Origin: JBJKPP01 sp046706145
GTDB taxonomy: Bacteria; Bacteroidota; Ignavibacteria; Ignavibacteriales; Ignavibacteriaceae
DNA: 39,979 bases
Direction: 5' to 3'
Assembly (NCBI GenBank): GCA_046706145.1
Contig: JBJKPP010000105.1
Span: forward strand, 1-39,979
Below the pieces are notes generated by a model. The model was not told where the DNA came from and searched no databases. It was given only the letters and a program-made list of their open reading frames with translations. Position numbers and translations under genes: made by a program. Shown here in pieces: positions 17,749 through 25,450 of this stretch (positions are counted from its first letter, which is position 1; each line of letters opens with the position of its first letter).

Positions 17749-19956
17749 ATGGAAAAACTGAAAGACAACGAACTGAGAAATTCAGTTCAATATCTGAAAT
17801 CTGTAGGGCCAAAACGGGCTGAAGCTTTTAAAAAGATTGGAATTGAAACAATAGAAGACTTATTATTCTATTTTCCCTCCAAACATCTGGACAGAAGCAC
17901 AACTCTAACTTCCGTCAGAGCATACCAATATGTGTTAAACGGATATGAGGGTGAAATCACAATTCTGGGCAAGGTTGCAGATAAAGACAAAAGAAGATTC
18001 GGCAGAAAAGAGATAATGAAAATACAATTGAGAGATTCGCAAGGATTTTTTGAATGTGTTTGGTTTCAGGGAATAAAATATTTCTATTCAGTATTTAATG
18101 AAGGCGATTACTTTGCAGTGTCCGGCAAACCTTCAATCTCCAAATATGGACATTTACAAATAGTTCATCCGGATTTTGACAGAATTTCAGAAGATGAATC
18201 AAATAGTTTCTTAAACACCGGAAAAATTATACCGTTCTATAAAATTCCTGGTGAACTCAGGTCACAGAACATCGGGGACTTTAGCTTGCGTAAAATTATT
18301 AGCGGCGCCGTTAAAAATTATGCTGATTTGTTGAGTGAAACACTACCAGAAATAATAACGAAAGAACAAAATCTTCCAAGATTATCTGAAGCTGTTAAAA
18401 ACATCCACTTCCCAGAAAATAAGGAGGAATTGGCTAATTCTCTAAACAGATTCAAATTCGAAGAGCTTTTCTTCTTAGAATTGCTTGTTGCTATGAGAAA
18501 GAACAATTACAAGAATAAGCAAGTTGGCAATTCTTACAAAATTAGAACTCATCTTGTAGCTGACTTTATAAAGACGCTTCCATTTAAACTTACAGGGTCT
18601 CAATTAAAAGTTCTGAGCGAGATTAAAAAAGACATGGAAGATGACAAACCAATGAACAGATTATTACAGGGAGATGTAGGAAGCGGTAAGACTATTGTTG
18701 CACTCATCGCAATGCTAATTACCATTGATAATGGATACCAGGCTGTTCTAATGGTTCCCACGGAAATTCTCGCCGATCAGCATGCCAAAAACATTTCTAA
18801 GATGGTTAGCCAACTTAAACCAATTAACCCCGGCAAACAGATAAAAGTCTCGTTGTTAATCGGTGGACAAAGGAAGTCGGTCCGTCAGAGGACTCTTCAA
18901 AATATAGAACTTCAGGAAGCAGATATCATCGTTGGGACACATGCTCTGTTCGAAGAAGGAGTTAACTTTAAGAACCTTGGTTTAGTTATAGTAGATGAGC
19001 AACATAGATTCGGTGTAGTGCAAAGGGCAAAACTCCTTAACAAAGGTAACACTCCCGATGTAATTGTGATGAGTGCGACACCGATTCCAAGAACTCTCTC
19101 ACTTACTCTATACGGCGATTTAGATATCTCGACAATAAACGAAATGCCAAAAGGAAGGAAGAAAATTAAAACTGTACTCAGGGGAGAATCTAAGCTTCCC
19201 GAGATTTACAACTTCATAAAAGAAAAGAAAAAAGAGGGCTATCAATCTTTTATTGTATATCCTTTAGTAGAAGAATCAGATAAATTGGAATTAAAAGCAG
19301 CCGAGACTTATTATGAAAAACTCAAATCTGGTTTTCTTAAAGATTTAAGAGTCGGGTTGCTTCATGGCAGAATGAGCTGGCAGCAAAAAGAAGAAATTAT
19401 GCAGTTATTTCTTATGAAAAAGTTCGATGTTCTTGTGGCAACAACTGTAATCGAAGTAGGAATTGACATACCTGATGCCAATATTATGCTAATAAATGAT
19501 GCACATAGGTTCGGTTTATCCCAGCTTCATCAATTACGCGGAAGAATCGGCAGAAGCGACAAAAATGCCTATTGCGTGCTTGTAACAAGAGATGAATATG
19601 TATCTTCCTTCAAAAATAATTTGGATATTGAATATCTATCCTCATCACAACTTGAAAAGTACAAGGCCACAGTTAGACTTCAATCGATGGTAAAGTATAG
19701 TGATGGGTTCAAAATTGCAGAAATAGATATGAAACTAAGAGGACCTGGCGATATTTTCGGTACTAAGCAAAGCGGTTTTCCTGAGTTACACTTTGCAAAC
19801 ATAACTTCAGATATGCTACTTGTGATTGAAGCTAAGAACTCTGCATTTAAAGTAATTGATTCCGACCCCCAACTCTCTGGACAAGAGAATAAAGCACTCA
19901 AACACACTCTCGAAAAAAAATTTTCCGACAATTTGAAGTTCGTAGCAGTCGCTTGA
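17749..19956 (+). CDS. recG: ATP-dependent DNA helicase RecG
   Basis: RecG is a double-strand DNA translocase that remodels stalled forks and branched recombination intermediates. The protein has 735 residues from ATG 17749 (an in-frame TTG directly before it would add one residue). The N-terminal wedge domain starts with an HhH-like SVGPKRAEAFKKIGIETIEDLLFYFP. The helicase core has Walker A GDVGSGKT (308-315), the DEQH box VDEQHRFGVVQR (D416), motif III MSATPIPRTL, and the C-terminal ATTVIEVGIDIPDA and HQLRGRIGRS (motif VI). Near the C-terminus, LRGPGDIFGTKQSG is typical of RecG. Complete, no defect seen. Confidence 0.97.
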   Translation: MEKLKDNELRNSVQYLKSVGPKRAEAFKKIGIETIEDLLFYFPSKHLDRSTTLTSVRAYQYVLNGYEGEITILGKVADKDKRRFGRKEIMKIQLRDSQGFFECVWFQGIKYFYSVFNEGDYFAVSGKPSISKYGHLQIVHPDFDRISEDESNSFLNTGKIIPFYKIPGELRSQNIGDFSLRKIISGAVKNYADLLSETLPEIITKEQNLPRLSEAVKNIHFPENKEELANSLNRFKFEELFFLELLVAMRKNNYKNKQVGNSYKIRTHLVADFIKTLPFKLTGSQLKVLSEIKKDMEDDKPMNRLLQGDVGSGKTIVALIAMLITIDNGYQAVLMVPTEILADQHAKNISKMVSQLKPINPGKQIKVSLLIGGQRKSVRQRTLQNIELQEADIIVGTHALFEEGVNFKNLGLVIVDEQHRFGVVQRAKLLNKGNTPDVIVMSATPIPRTLSLTLYGDLDISTINEMPKGRKKIKTVLRGESKLPEIYNFIKEKKKEGYQSFIVYPLVEESDKLELKAAETYYEKLKSGFLKDLRVGLLHGRMSWQQKEEIMQLFLMKKFDVLVATTVIEVGIDIPDANIMLINDAHRFGLSQLHQLRGRIGRSDKNAYCVLVTRDEYVSSFKNNLDIEYLSSSQLEKYKATVRLQSMVKYSDGFKIAEIDMKLRGPGDIFGTKQSGFPELHFANITSDMLLVIEAKNSAFKVIDSDPQLSGQENKALKHTLEKKFSDNLKFVAVA

Positions 19957-19973
19957 AAACTTTTAGTGAACTT

Positions 19974-20072
19974 CCCTCGTCTTTAAAGGTGTTGCATTTA
20001 AATATTTCTCACTTATTTTTGTAACAAAAATATTTTAAAATATTTTTGATGAGCAGTTTTAAAAGATGAGGG
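19974..20072. repeat. Long imperfect inverted repeat between recG and the ATP-grasp operon
   Basis: CCCTCGTCTTTAAA (19974-19987) is nearly the reverse complement of TTTAAAAGATGAGGG (20058-20072), with one mismatch and one extra base. Between these arms is a perfect 8-bp dyad, TATTTTTG (20014-20021) and CAAAAATA (20025-20032), with loop TAA. The whole could fold as one 99-nt structure just after the recG stop. It may be an extended terminator, a small RNA or an operator; it lies upstream of the promoter at 20108-20137, so it is not part of the operon leader. Confidence 0.45.
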
Positions 20073-20107
20073 CGGAAAAAATATTTAAAATTATTTTTAA
20101 AAACTTA

Positions 20108-20137
20108 TTGACTTAGAGTTTATATTATTTATATTTG
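20108..20137 (+). promoter_or_regulatory. Bacteroidota-type promoter of the ATP-grasp/KamA operon
   Basis: The -7 element TATATTTG (20130-20137) exactly fits the Bacteroidota consensus TAnnTTTG. TTG at 20108-20110 is spaced 19 nt upstream, as expected for the -33 element. The predicted transcript would begin near 20144, giving a leader of about 30 nt that contains the ribosome site GAGGAG (20152-20157). Confidence 0.6.
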
Positions 20138-20174
20138 ATAAAAAAATTTCTGAGGAGAAAAAATTTTTCCTTCT

Positions 20175-21245
20175 TTGAACACTGTCCGATTAAATGTTGC
20201 GTTAACATTTAATGTGAAACCAGAAAGTGAAGCTTTCATCGAGGACGTATCTCCAAATCCCCAAGAATCAAAACCACTTCAAACTAAACTTATAGATACA
20301 TATGCAGAGTGGGACACGTGGGATACTATTACAGCGGTGAAAAAAGCAATTGAAGTTTTTCACGATGTAACTTTGGTTGAGGCTAATGAGGATGCTTATG
20401 AAAAACTTAAGTCGCTCAAGCCAAATATAGTCTTTAATATTGCCGAAGGCTTCAATGGTACCAGCCGAGAAGCACAAATGCCCGCTATTCTTGAAATGCT
20501 TAACATTCCCTATACCGGCTCTGACCCTTTAACTCTATGTGTATGCCTTGACAAAGCAAGGACAAAAGAGATCCTTACTTATCATAAGGTCCCAACCCCA
20601 AAATTTATTATTTCTAGTGATTATGAAGAAGTAGAAGGACTAAATTTCGAATTTCCTTTGATTGTCAAACCTAACAGGGAAGGTTCCAGCAAAGGGATAT
20701 ATTCCTCTTGCTTCGTCAGAAATAACAATGAACTAAAGAGTGAAATAGGGAGAATATATTTAGACTACAATCAACCTGCTTTGGTTGAAGAGTTTCTTCC
20801 CGGCAGAGAATTTACAGTGGCTGTCATTGGGAATGAATCTACGGCCAGAGTTTTACCCATAGTTGAAATTAACTATAATCAATTCCCGGAAAATTTTACA
20901 CCCATATATTCTTTTGAGGCAAAATGGATTCTAGACACAAAAGAAAATCCGCTGGATGTATTTACATGCCCGGCACTCATTGACAAAGAAATTGAGAATA
21001 ATATTAAAAACACTGTTTTAAGAACGTACAATCTGCTTCGCTGCAGGGACTGGAGCAGAATTGATGTCCGGTTGGATGGTAACGGGATACCAAATATTAT
21101 AGAAGTGAATCCCTTACCTGGAATTTTACCCAATCCCGAAGAAAATTCATGTTTTCCTAAAGCCGCTAGGTCTGCTGGTTTAGACTATAATGAAATGATA
21201 AACACAGTTCTTTTTGAGGCTGCAAAAAGATACAACTTATTATGA
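20175..21245 (+). CDS. ATP-grasp ligase, D-Ala-D-Ala ligase-like (first of pair)
   Basis: A predicted cytoplasmic carboxylate-amine ligase, 356 residues, related to D-alanine-D-alanine ligase (Ddl) but not an orthologue I would name ddl. The Ddl-like N-terminal segment has VFNIAEGFNGTSREAQ (86-101) and LNIPYTGSDP. The ATP-grasp domain has VKPNREGSSKG (164-174), keeping the flexible GSS loop, LVEEFLPGREFTVAV, and the metal-binding end IDVRLDGNG...EVNPLPG (310-316). It heads an operon whose next gene is a second ATP-grasp ligase (4-nt overlap). The start is uncertain: TTG 20175 is 17 nt from GAGGAG (20152-20157), and an ATT at 20163 would be better spaced. A peptide or amino-acid conjugate is the expected product type; the substrate is unknown. 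Confidence 0.85.
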   Translation: MNTVRLNVALTFNVKPESEAFIEDVSPNPQESKPLQTKLIDTYAEWDTWDTITAVKKAIEVFHDVTLVEANEDAYEKLKSLKPNIVFNIAEGFNGTSREAQMPAILEMLNIPYTGSDPLTLCVCLDKARTKEILTYHKVPTPKFIISSDYEEVEGLNFEFPLIVKPNREGSSKGIYSSCFVRNNNELKSEIGRIYLDYNQPALVEEFLPGREFTVAVIGNESTARVLPIVEINYNQFPENFTPIYSFEAKWILDTKENPLDVFTCPALIDKEIENNIKNTVLRTYNLLRCRDWSRIDVRLDGNGIPNIIEVNPLPGILPNPEENSCFPKAARSAGLDYNEMINTVLFEAAKRYNLL

Positions 21246-22303
21246 AAACTTCGGCCAAAATATTAATCTGCTATAATCCCCCATTGAGTGTTTACTCAAT
21301 ATACTCTGGGAAACCTCTTCAGCATTCAAAATTTGACAGTGACATGTCCGAAGTAGAATTCTCCAAGGATCTAAGAAGAATAAAGAAAGAACTTGCTAAC
21401 CATTTTACAATAGTTAAAACCCTCCCGGTAGAAAAGAATATAGCCCAAACAATAAACAAGATAAATACTTTCTCCCCAGATGTAATTTTTAACTTTGTTG
21501 AATCTGTTGAAGGAATTGCCTCTTATGAATATTGCCAAACCGGGATTTTCGAATTGCTTGGTTATCATTATACAGGCAATATACCTTCTTGTCTTGGCAA
21601 CTGCTTGGACAAAGCAAGAACAAAAAATATTCTTCGGTCATTTGGATTGAAAACGCCGGATTATACAACTGTTTTACCTAAGGTTAAATTGTCCGAAAAA
21701 GATTTTGTACTGGAATTTCCAGTAATTCTTAAATTATTAAATGAAGATGCAAGTATTGGAATTTCAGAATTATCTGTGGTAAGAAATTTCAAAGACCTTA
21801 AGAAACACTTGAATTTCTTATTTAAAACTTACAATCAAAGTGTAATTATAGAAGAGTTTATCGAAGGAAGAGAACTTAACGTGGCCATTTTGGGCAACCG
21901 GGTTTTGCCCATTTCAGAAATACTTTTTGACGGTTTGCCTAAAGGTTTTCCCGCTATTGTAACTTATGAGGGGAAATGGATTAACGGAAGCGTGTATTAT
22001 AAACATACAAAACCAAAATGTCCTGCAAAAATAGGAAAAACAATAAAGAATCGGATTGAAAAAACGGCCATGGCTGCATTTAAGGCTATGAATTGCAGGG
22101 ACTACGCCCGTGTTGATATTAGACTAAGTAAAAATGGAATCCCGTACGTAATAGAAGTAAACCCGAATCCGGATATTACAATGGATTCCGGATTTGCACG
22201 TGCGGCGTCGGCAACTAACATTAATCATGAACAACTACTAGTCACAATTGCAAACTTTGCATTAGAAAGGTTAAGAGGTGATACGAAGAATAAAGCCGTC
22301 TGA
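21242..22303 (+). CDS. ATP-grasp ligase, divergent D-Ala-D-Ala ligase-like (second of pair)
   Basis: A second ATP-grasp ligase of 353 residues that shares its layout with the preceding protein: VIFNFVESVEGIASYE (81-96), LDKARTKNIL, IIEEFIEGRELNVAI and VDIRLSKNGIPYVIEVNP. It differs where Ddl enzymes contact their substrates: the glycine-serine loop reads KLLNEDASIG (164-173) instead of EGSSxG, and the metal-end motif is EVNPNPD (305-311) instead of EVNxxPG. This implies a different acceptor or product, though the metal ligands E305 and N307 are kept. The N-terminus (about 10-48) is unlike Ddl. It overlaps the upstream gene by 4 nt (ATGA) and the GNAT gene by 26 nt, so a stepwise two-ligase pathway is plausible. 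Confidence 0.85.
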   Translation: MKTSAKILICYNPPLSVYSIYSGKPLQHSKFDSDMSEVEFSKDLRRIKKELANHFTIVKTLPVEKNIAQTINKINTFSPDVIFNFVESVEGIASYEYCQTGIFELLGYHYTGNIPSCLGNCLDKARTKNILRSFGLKTPDYTTVLPKVKLSEKDFVLEFPVILKLLNEDASIGISELSVVRNFKDLKKHLNFLFKTYNQSVIIEEFIEGRELNVAILGNRVLPISEILFDGLPKGFPAIVTYEGKWINGSVYYKHTKPKCPAKIGKTIKNRIEKTAMAAFKAMNCRDYARVDIRLSKNGIPYVIEVNPNPDITMDSGFARAASATNINHEQLLVTIANFALERLRGDTKNKAV

Positions 22304-22796
22304 TGCAAGTAAAATTGAAAGTATTCTCACAAAAGTGTCTAACTTTTCTGTAGAGGATGTGAAAGTTGGCATGGAATTGGTAAACATTGCTGCTAGTGAT
22401 AATACACAAAGTGATTATAATGTTTTTGTATATGATGACAATGGAGAAGTTCTCGGCTTTCATTGCACAGGGAAACGACCTTTGACAGATGGAGTTTATG
22501 ATTTGTACTGGATTGCTGTTGATCCAGATGTTCAATCTAAAGGAATTGGCAATAAATTATTAGCTCATGCGGAAGATTTTGTTAGAGAAAATAATGGAAG
22601 ATGGATTCTGGCAGAAACGTCTTCTAAAGAAAGCTACGAAAAAACAAGAGACTTTTATTTTAGACATAACTACGAGGTTATTGCTGAAATAAACGACTTT
22701 TATTCAGTCGGCGCGAATTTGTTGATTTTCGGAAAGCTTTTTAATTATCACGAACAAATAGAGGAACATCATGGAACTGTGGCAACAAATGCTTAA
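22278..22796 (+). CDS. GNAT-family N-acetyltransferase
   Basis: A predicted acetyl-CoA-dependent N-acetyltransferase, 172 residues. The acetyl-CoA loop QSKGIG (86-91) follows the beta-strand DLYWIAVDPD, and the later segments GRWILAETSS, TRDFYFRHNYEV and FYSVGANLLIFGK complete a GNAT fold. The GTG start at 22278 has AAAGG (22266-22270) upstream and lies 26 nt inside the preceding ATP-grasp gene; its end overlaps kamA by 26 nt. Placed next to a lysine-aminomutase gene it might acetylate beta-lysine, as AblB does in the N-epsilon-acetyl-beta-lysine osmolyte pathway, but it is shorter than the AblB proteins I know and could instead act on a dipeptide made by the ATP-grasp pair. Confidence 0.88.
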   Translation: MIRRIKPSDASKIESILTKVSNFSVEDVKVGMELVNIAASDNTQSDYNVFVYDDNGEVLGFHCTGKRPLTDGVYDLYWIAVDPDVQSKGIGNKLLAHAEDFVRENNGRWILAETSSKESYEKTRDFYFRHNYEVIAEINDFYSVGANLLIFGKLFNYHEQIEEHHGTVATNA

Positions 22797-23937
22797 AGAA
22801 AGCATTCATTCTGTAGACCAGTTGGTAGAAAAATTCGGTATAGACCCAAAGGACGCTGAAGACCTTGACGAATTCTTCCAAGCAAGGATTAATCCATACT
22901 ACTTAAGCCTCATTAGATATCCAGGCGATCCTATCTGGTTGCAGTGTGTTCCAAACAGAGTAGAACTGGAAGATGTTGATGCGGAAGAAGATCCGCTACA
23001 CGAAGATGAGATGAGCCCGGTACCAAACATCACTCATCGCTATCCCGATCGTGCTCTTTTCTTAGTAACTAGTCAATGTGGTATATATTGCAGGTTCTGT
23101 ACAAGAAAAAGAAAAGTTGGCGACGGAAGTAAAATTTCTATGAAGGGATTGGAAAGTGCCTTCCAGTATTTAGAACAGCATACGGAAATTAGAGATGTTA
23201 TCCTTTCCGGAGGTGATCCTCTAACTTTAACGGATTATATGCTCGAAAAAATACTATCACGATTAAGACAAATTAAGCACATCGAAATTATAAGACTCGG
23301 CTCAAAAATGCCCTGCGTCTTACCTCACAGGATAACGCCCCAATTGTGTGATATGTTAAAAAAATACCATCCCATATTCTTAAATACCCACTTCAATCAT
23401 CCATGGGAAATTACACCGGAAAGCTCAAAGGCCTGTGAAATGCTCGCTAACGCAGGTGTTCCTGTTGGCAATCAGATGGTACTAATGAAAGATGTAAATG
23501 ATGATCCAGAAGTAGTTAAAGATTTAATGAAAAAATTACTGAAAATCAGAGTCCGCCCATACTATATGTATATGGCCGATGAAACAAAAGGAGCTAATCA
23601 CTTTAGAACTTCTCTGGAAACAGGATTAAAAGTGGTGGAGGCTTTGAGAGGACATATAAGCGGACTTGGAGTTCCTCATTTCGTTATTGATGCACCTGGC
23701 GGTGGTGGTAAAATTCCTATTTTACCAACTTACGTTCTGCATCATGACGAGGATAAAGTAATCTTAAGAAACTACCAAAACAAAATATATTCATACAAAA
23801 ATTACTATGATAGGAATAATCCCAAAGGTAAATACGGCAAGGACATAAGGATGAAAGTCACGAAAAAGAATGGTAAGGCAAAGATTACAGAGATCAAAAA
23901 GGTTGAAGAACCTGTCCTAGAGGAAGTGGAAAGCTAA
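22771..23937 (+). CDS. KamA-family radical SAM aminomutase (lysine 2,3-aminomutase-like)
   Basis: A 388-residue enzyme that moves an alpha-amino group to the beta position using an iron-sulphur cluster, SAM and PLP. The cluster motif is CGIYCRFC (C103, C107, C110), SAM-contact segment LSGGDPLTL (145-153), and PLP lysine K314 in APGGGGKIP. Aspartates D270 (YMADETKG) and D307 (VIDAPGGG) align with Asp293 and Asp330 of clostridial lysine 2,3-aminomutase, which bind the lysine amine; in glutamate 2,3-aminomutase these are replaced, so lysine is the likely substrate. The C-terminal zinc-binding cysteines of clostridial LAM are absent; a lysine/glutamate-rich tail stands there instead. GAGG lies 6 nt before the ATG. 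Product beta-lysine is inferred. Confidence 0.92.
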   Translation: MELWQQMLKESIHSVDQLVEKFGIDPKDAEDLDEFFQARINPYYLSLIRYPGDPIWLQCVPNRVELEDVDAEEDPLHEDEMSPVPNITHRYPDRALFLVTSQCGIYCRFCTRKRKVGDGSKISMKGLESAFQYLEQHTEIRDVILSGGDPLTLTDYMLEKILSRLRQIKHIEIIRLGSKMPCVLPHRITPQLCDMLKKYHPIFLNTHFNHPWEITPESSKACEMLANAGVPVGNQMVLMKDVNDDPEVVKDLMKKLLKIRVRPYYMYMADETKGANHFRTSLETGLKVVEALRGHISGLGVPHFVIDAPGGGGKIPILPTYVLHHDEDKVILRNYQNKIYSYKNYYDRNNPKGKYGKDIRMKVTKKNGKAKITEIKKVEEPVLEEVES

Positions 23938-23946
23938 AAATGTATT

Positions 23947-23978
23947 TGAGCCTGCTATTGCAGGCTCACTATTCTTAT
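23947..23978 (+). terminator. Rho-independent terminator after the ATP-grasp/KamA operon
   Basis: A perfect 9-bp stem, TGAGCCTGC (23947-23955) with GCAGGCTCA (23960-23968), has loop TATT and is followed by CTATTCTTATTTT. It begins 9 nt after the kamA-like stop. As the opposing thioredoxin gene ends at 24007, it may also act on the minus strand. Confidence 0.72.
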
Positions 23979-24006
23979 TTTACTACAGGATTACTTTTTA
24001 AGTAAG

Positions 24007-24522
24007 TCAACTTCGATTATCCAGTATATTCAATAAATCCTTTTCCAAGGATATTTTCGGTCTTTCTATTATTCGTCCCTTTTCTTTTCCATCTTTATAA
24101 ATTATTATTGTGGGTACCTTCTTAATATCCAGACTGTCTATTTCATGGCCGCCAGTTTTTAATTCTCTATCTACACAAATTATTTTCACATTGTCAGACG
24201 GATAGTGAATATAATCTAATACCTTGAAAAGATGCGGTACTTCCCTTCTGCTATCACTACACCATGAACCCATCACTACTTCGATACCGTAATTCATCAA
24301 TTTATTCTTAACGCTGTCAGCTACCGTTGTGTCAACATCGTAGTTATTATACTGGTCATTCCACCACCACGAATAGTTTGTATCTTGGAACGCTTCTCTT
24401 GTACATTCTCCAACAAGGATAGGAATATTTGATCCCTCGTCATTAATTCTCTTATTAATGTCCTGCGCCAAAGACAATCCGGTTAAAATAGTCATAATCA
24501 AAACAACAATTTTATTTAGCAT
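24007..24522 (-). CDS. Secreted thioredoxin-like protein with a CxxS active site
   Basis: A 171-residue protein with an N-terminal signal peptide (about 1-19, MLNKIVVLIMTILTGLSLA) and no lipobox, so it is probably periplasmic. The thioredoxin-fold core has MGSWCSDSRREVP (84-96), where the usual CxxC is CSDS (C88, S91), and a cis-proline in KKVPTIIIYKDGKEKG (P137). A monothiol CxxS site suggests an isomerase-like or glutathionylation-linked role rather than disulphide reduction, though an extra C40 might form a partner. It is last in a minus-strand group, 13 nt after nadK, and has a ribosome site GGAG shortly before its ATG. Function is not known. Confidence 0.82.
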   Translation of the reverse strand: MLNKIVVLIMTILTGLSLAQDINKRINDEGSNIPILVGECTREAFQDTNYSWWWNDQYNNYDVDTTVADSVKNKLMNYGIEVVMGSWCSDSRREVPHLFKVLDYIHYPSDNVKIICVDRELKTGGHEIDSLDIKKVPTIIIYKDGKEKGRIIERPKISLEKDLLNILDNRS

Positions 24523-24535
24523 TTTATCATCTCCG

Positions 24536-25450
24536 TTATAGTGAGTTTCTTCTCAAATCAATTCCCCATAATAACTTGCTCCTTAAAGTTTCAAAATAAC
24601 TTGTTAATGGAGTATGAACTAATTGCAATGGTTTGGGACTCTTTGAGATTTTTATTTCCAACGGCGGCGGAAATACATAAACCCTCTGTCCGTCACAATT
24701 AACCAATAATTCTTTGTGATTGGATGCAGCTTGAATGTAAATTGGTTCATTTCCAGGTAAGACTAACGGCCTAATCGTTAAGCTATGAGGAGAAATTGGG
24801 CTTAATGAAATTACATTAAGTTTTGGACTTACAATTGGGCCGCCTGCAGAAACATTATAACCTGTTGACCCTGTAGGTGTAGCTAAAATGAGTCCATCTG
24901 CAGCGAATGTTGTAACATGTTCATTCCCTACATGAATAGATAGATCTATCATTTTAGGCCACGCGCCTTTATCAATCACTATATCATTAACGGCAAACAA
25001 TCTATCAATTTTATGACCTATGCATTCACCCTTAAGTACAAGCCTTCTTTCAATTGTAAAATTTCCAGTTCTAATTTCCTTCACAAATGTTTCCATTTGG
25101 TTTATGTTAACCTCAGCAAGAAAACCTAGCTTGCCAAGGTTCACTCCTAGAACTGGTTTGTTATAGTGATGAGCTATTAACGAAGTGGCTAGCATTGTAC
25201 CATCACCGCCAATGGAAATAATCATATCGCTTCTCTGACACAAATCATCCTCTTTAACAAAAGATTCGGCAGAAAGATTTCCGTTAATTTTATTTTTGAG
25301 AGTTAGGAGTGAATCATTAAGCAAAAAATTTAAATGATTTTTCTTTAGTGTCCGCACCAAAGTTGAGATAACCTTTGAGACATCATTCTTAGAGGTGTTT
25401 GCGAAAATACCTAAGGTGTTAAATTTTTTCTTTTTTGAATCTGCTTTCAT
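24536..25450 (-). CDS. nadK: NAD kinase
   Basis: NadK phosphorylates NAD to NADP in the cytoplasm. The protein has 304 residues. The key motif GGDGT is at 81-85 (ISIGGDGTMLATS), followed by VNLGKLGFLAEV, the NE/D box AVNDIVIDKG (153-162), the glycine-rich DGLILATPTGSTGYNVSAGG (185-204) and a C-terminal SPHSLTIRPLVLP. All motifs of the ATP-NAD kinase family are intact. It overlaps the upstream DUF1844 gene by 4 nt and precedes the thioredoxin-like gene. Confidence 0.96.
   Translation of the reverse strand: MKADSKKKKFNTLGIFANTSKNDVSKVISTLVRTLKKNHLNFLLNDSLLTLKNKINGNLSAESFVKEDDLCQRSDMIISIGGDGTMLATSLIAHHYNKPVLGVNLGKLGFLAEVNINQMETFVKEIRTGNFTIERRLVLKGECIGHKIDRLFAVNDIVIDKGAWPKMIDLSIHVGNEHVTTFAADGLILATPTGSTGYNVSAGGPIVSPKLNVISLSPISPHSLTIRPLVLPGNEPIYIQAASNHKELLVNCDGQRVYVFPPPLEIKISKSPKPLQLVHTPLTSYFETLRSKLLWGIDLRRNSL

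Noticed and set aside
20175..22303. Annotating either ATP-grasp gene as ddl
   Set aside because: Motif differences, the tandem arrangement and the GNAT/KamA neighbours argue for another substrate; cell-wall ddl is normally near mur genes, none of which are here.
22771..23937. EpmB (elongation factor P modification) as the identity of the KamA-like gene
   Set aside because: No epmA or efp nearby and the gene is embedded in an ATP-grasp/GNAT operon. Not formally excluded.
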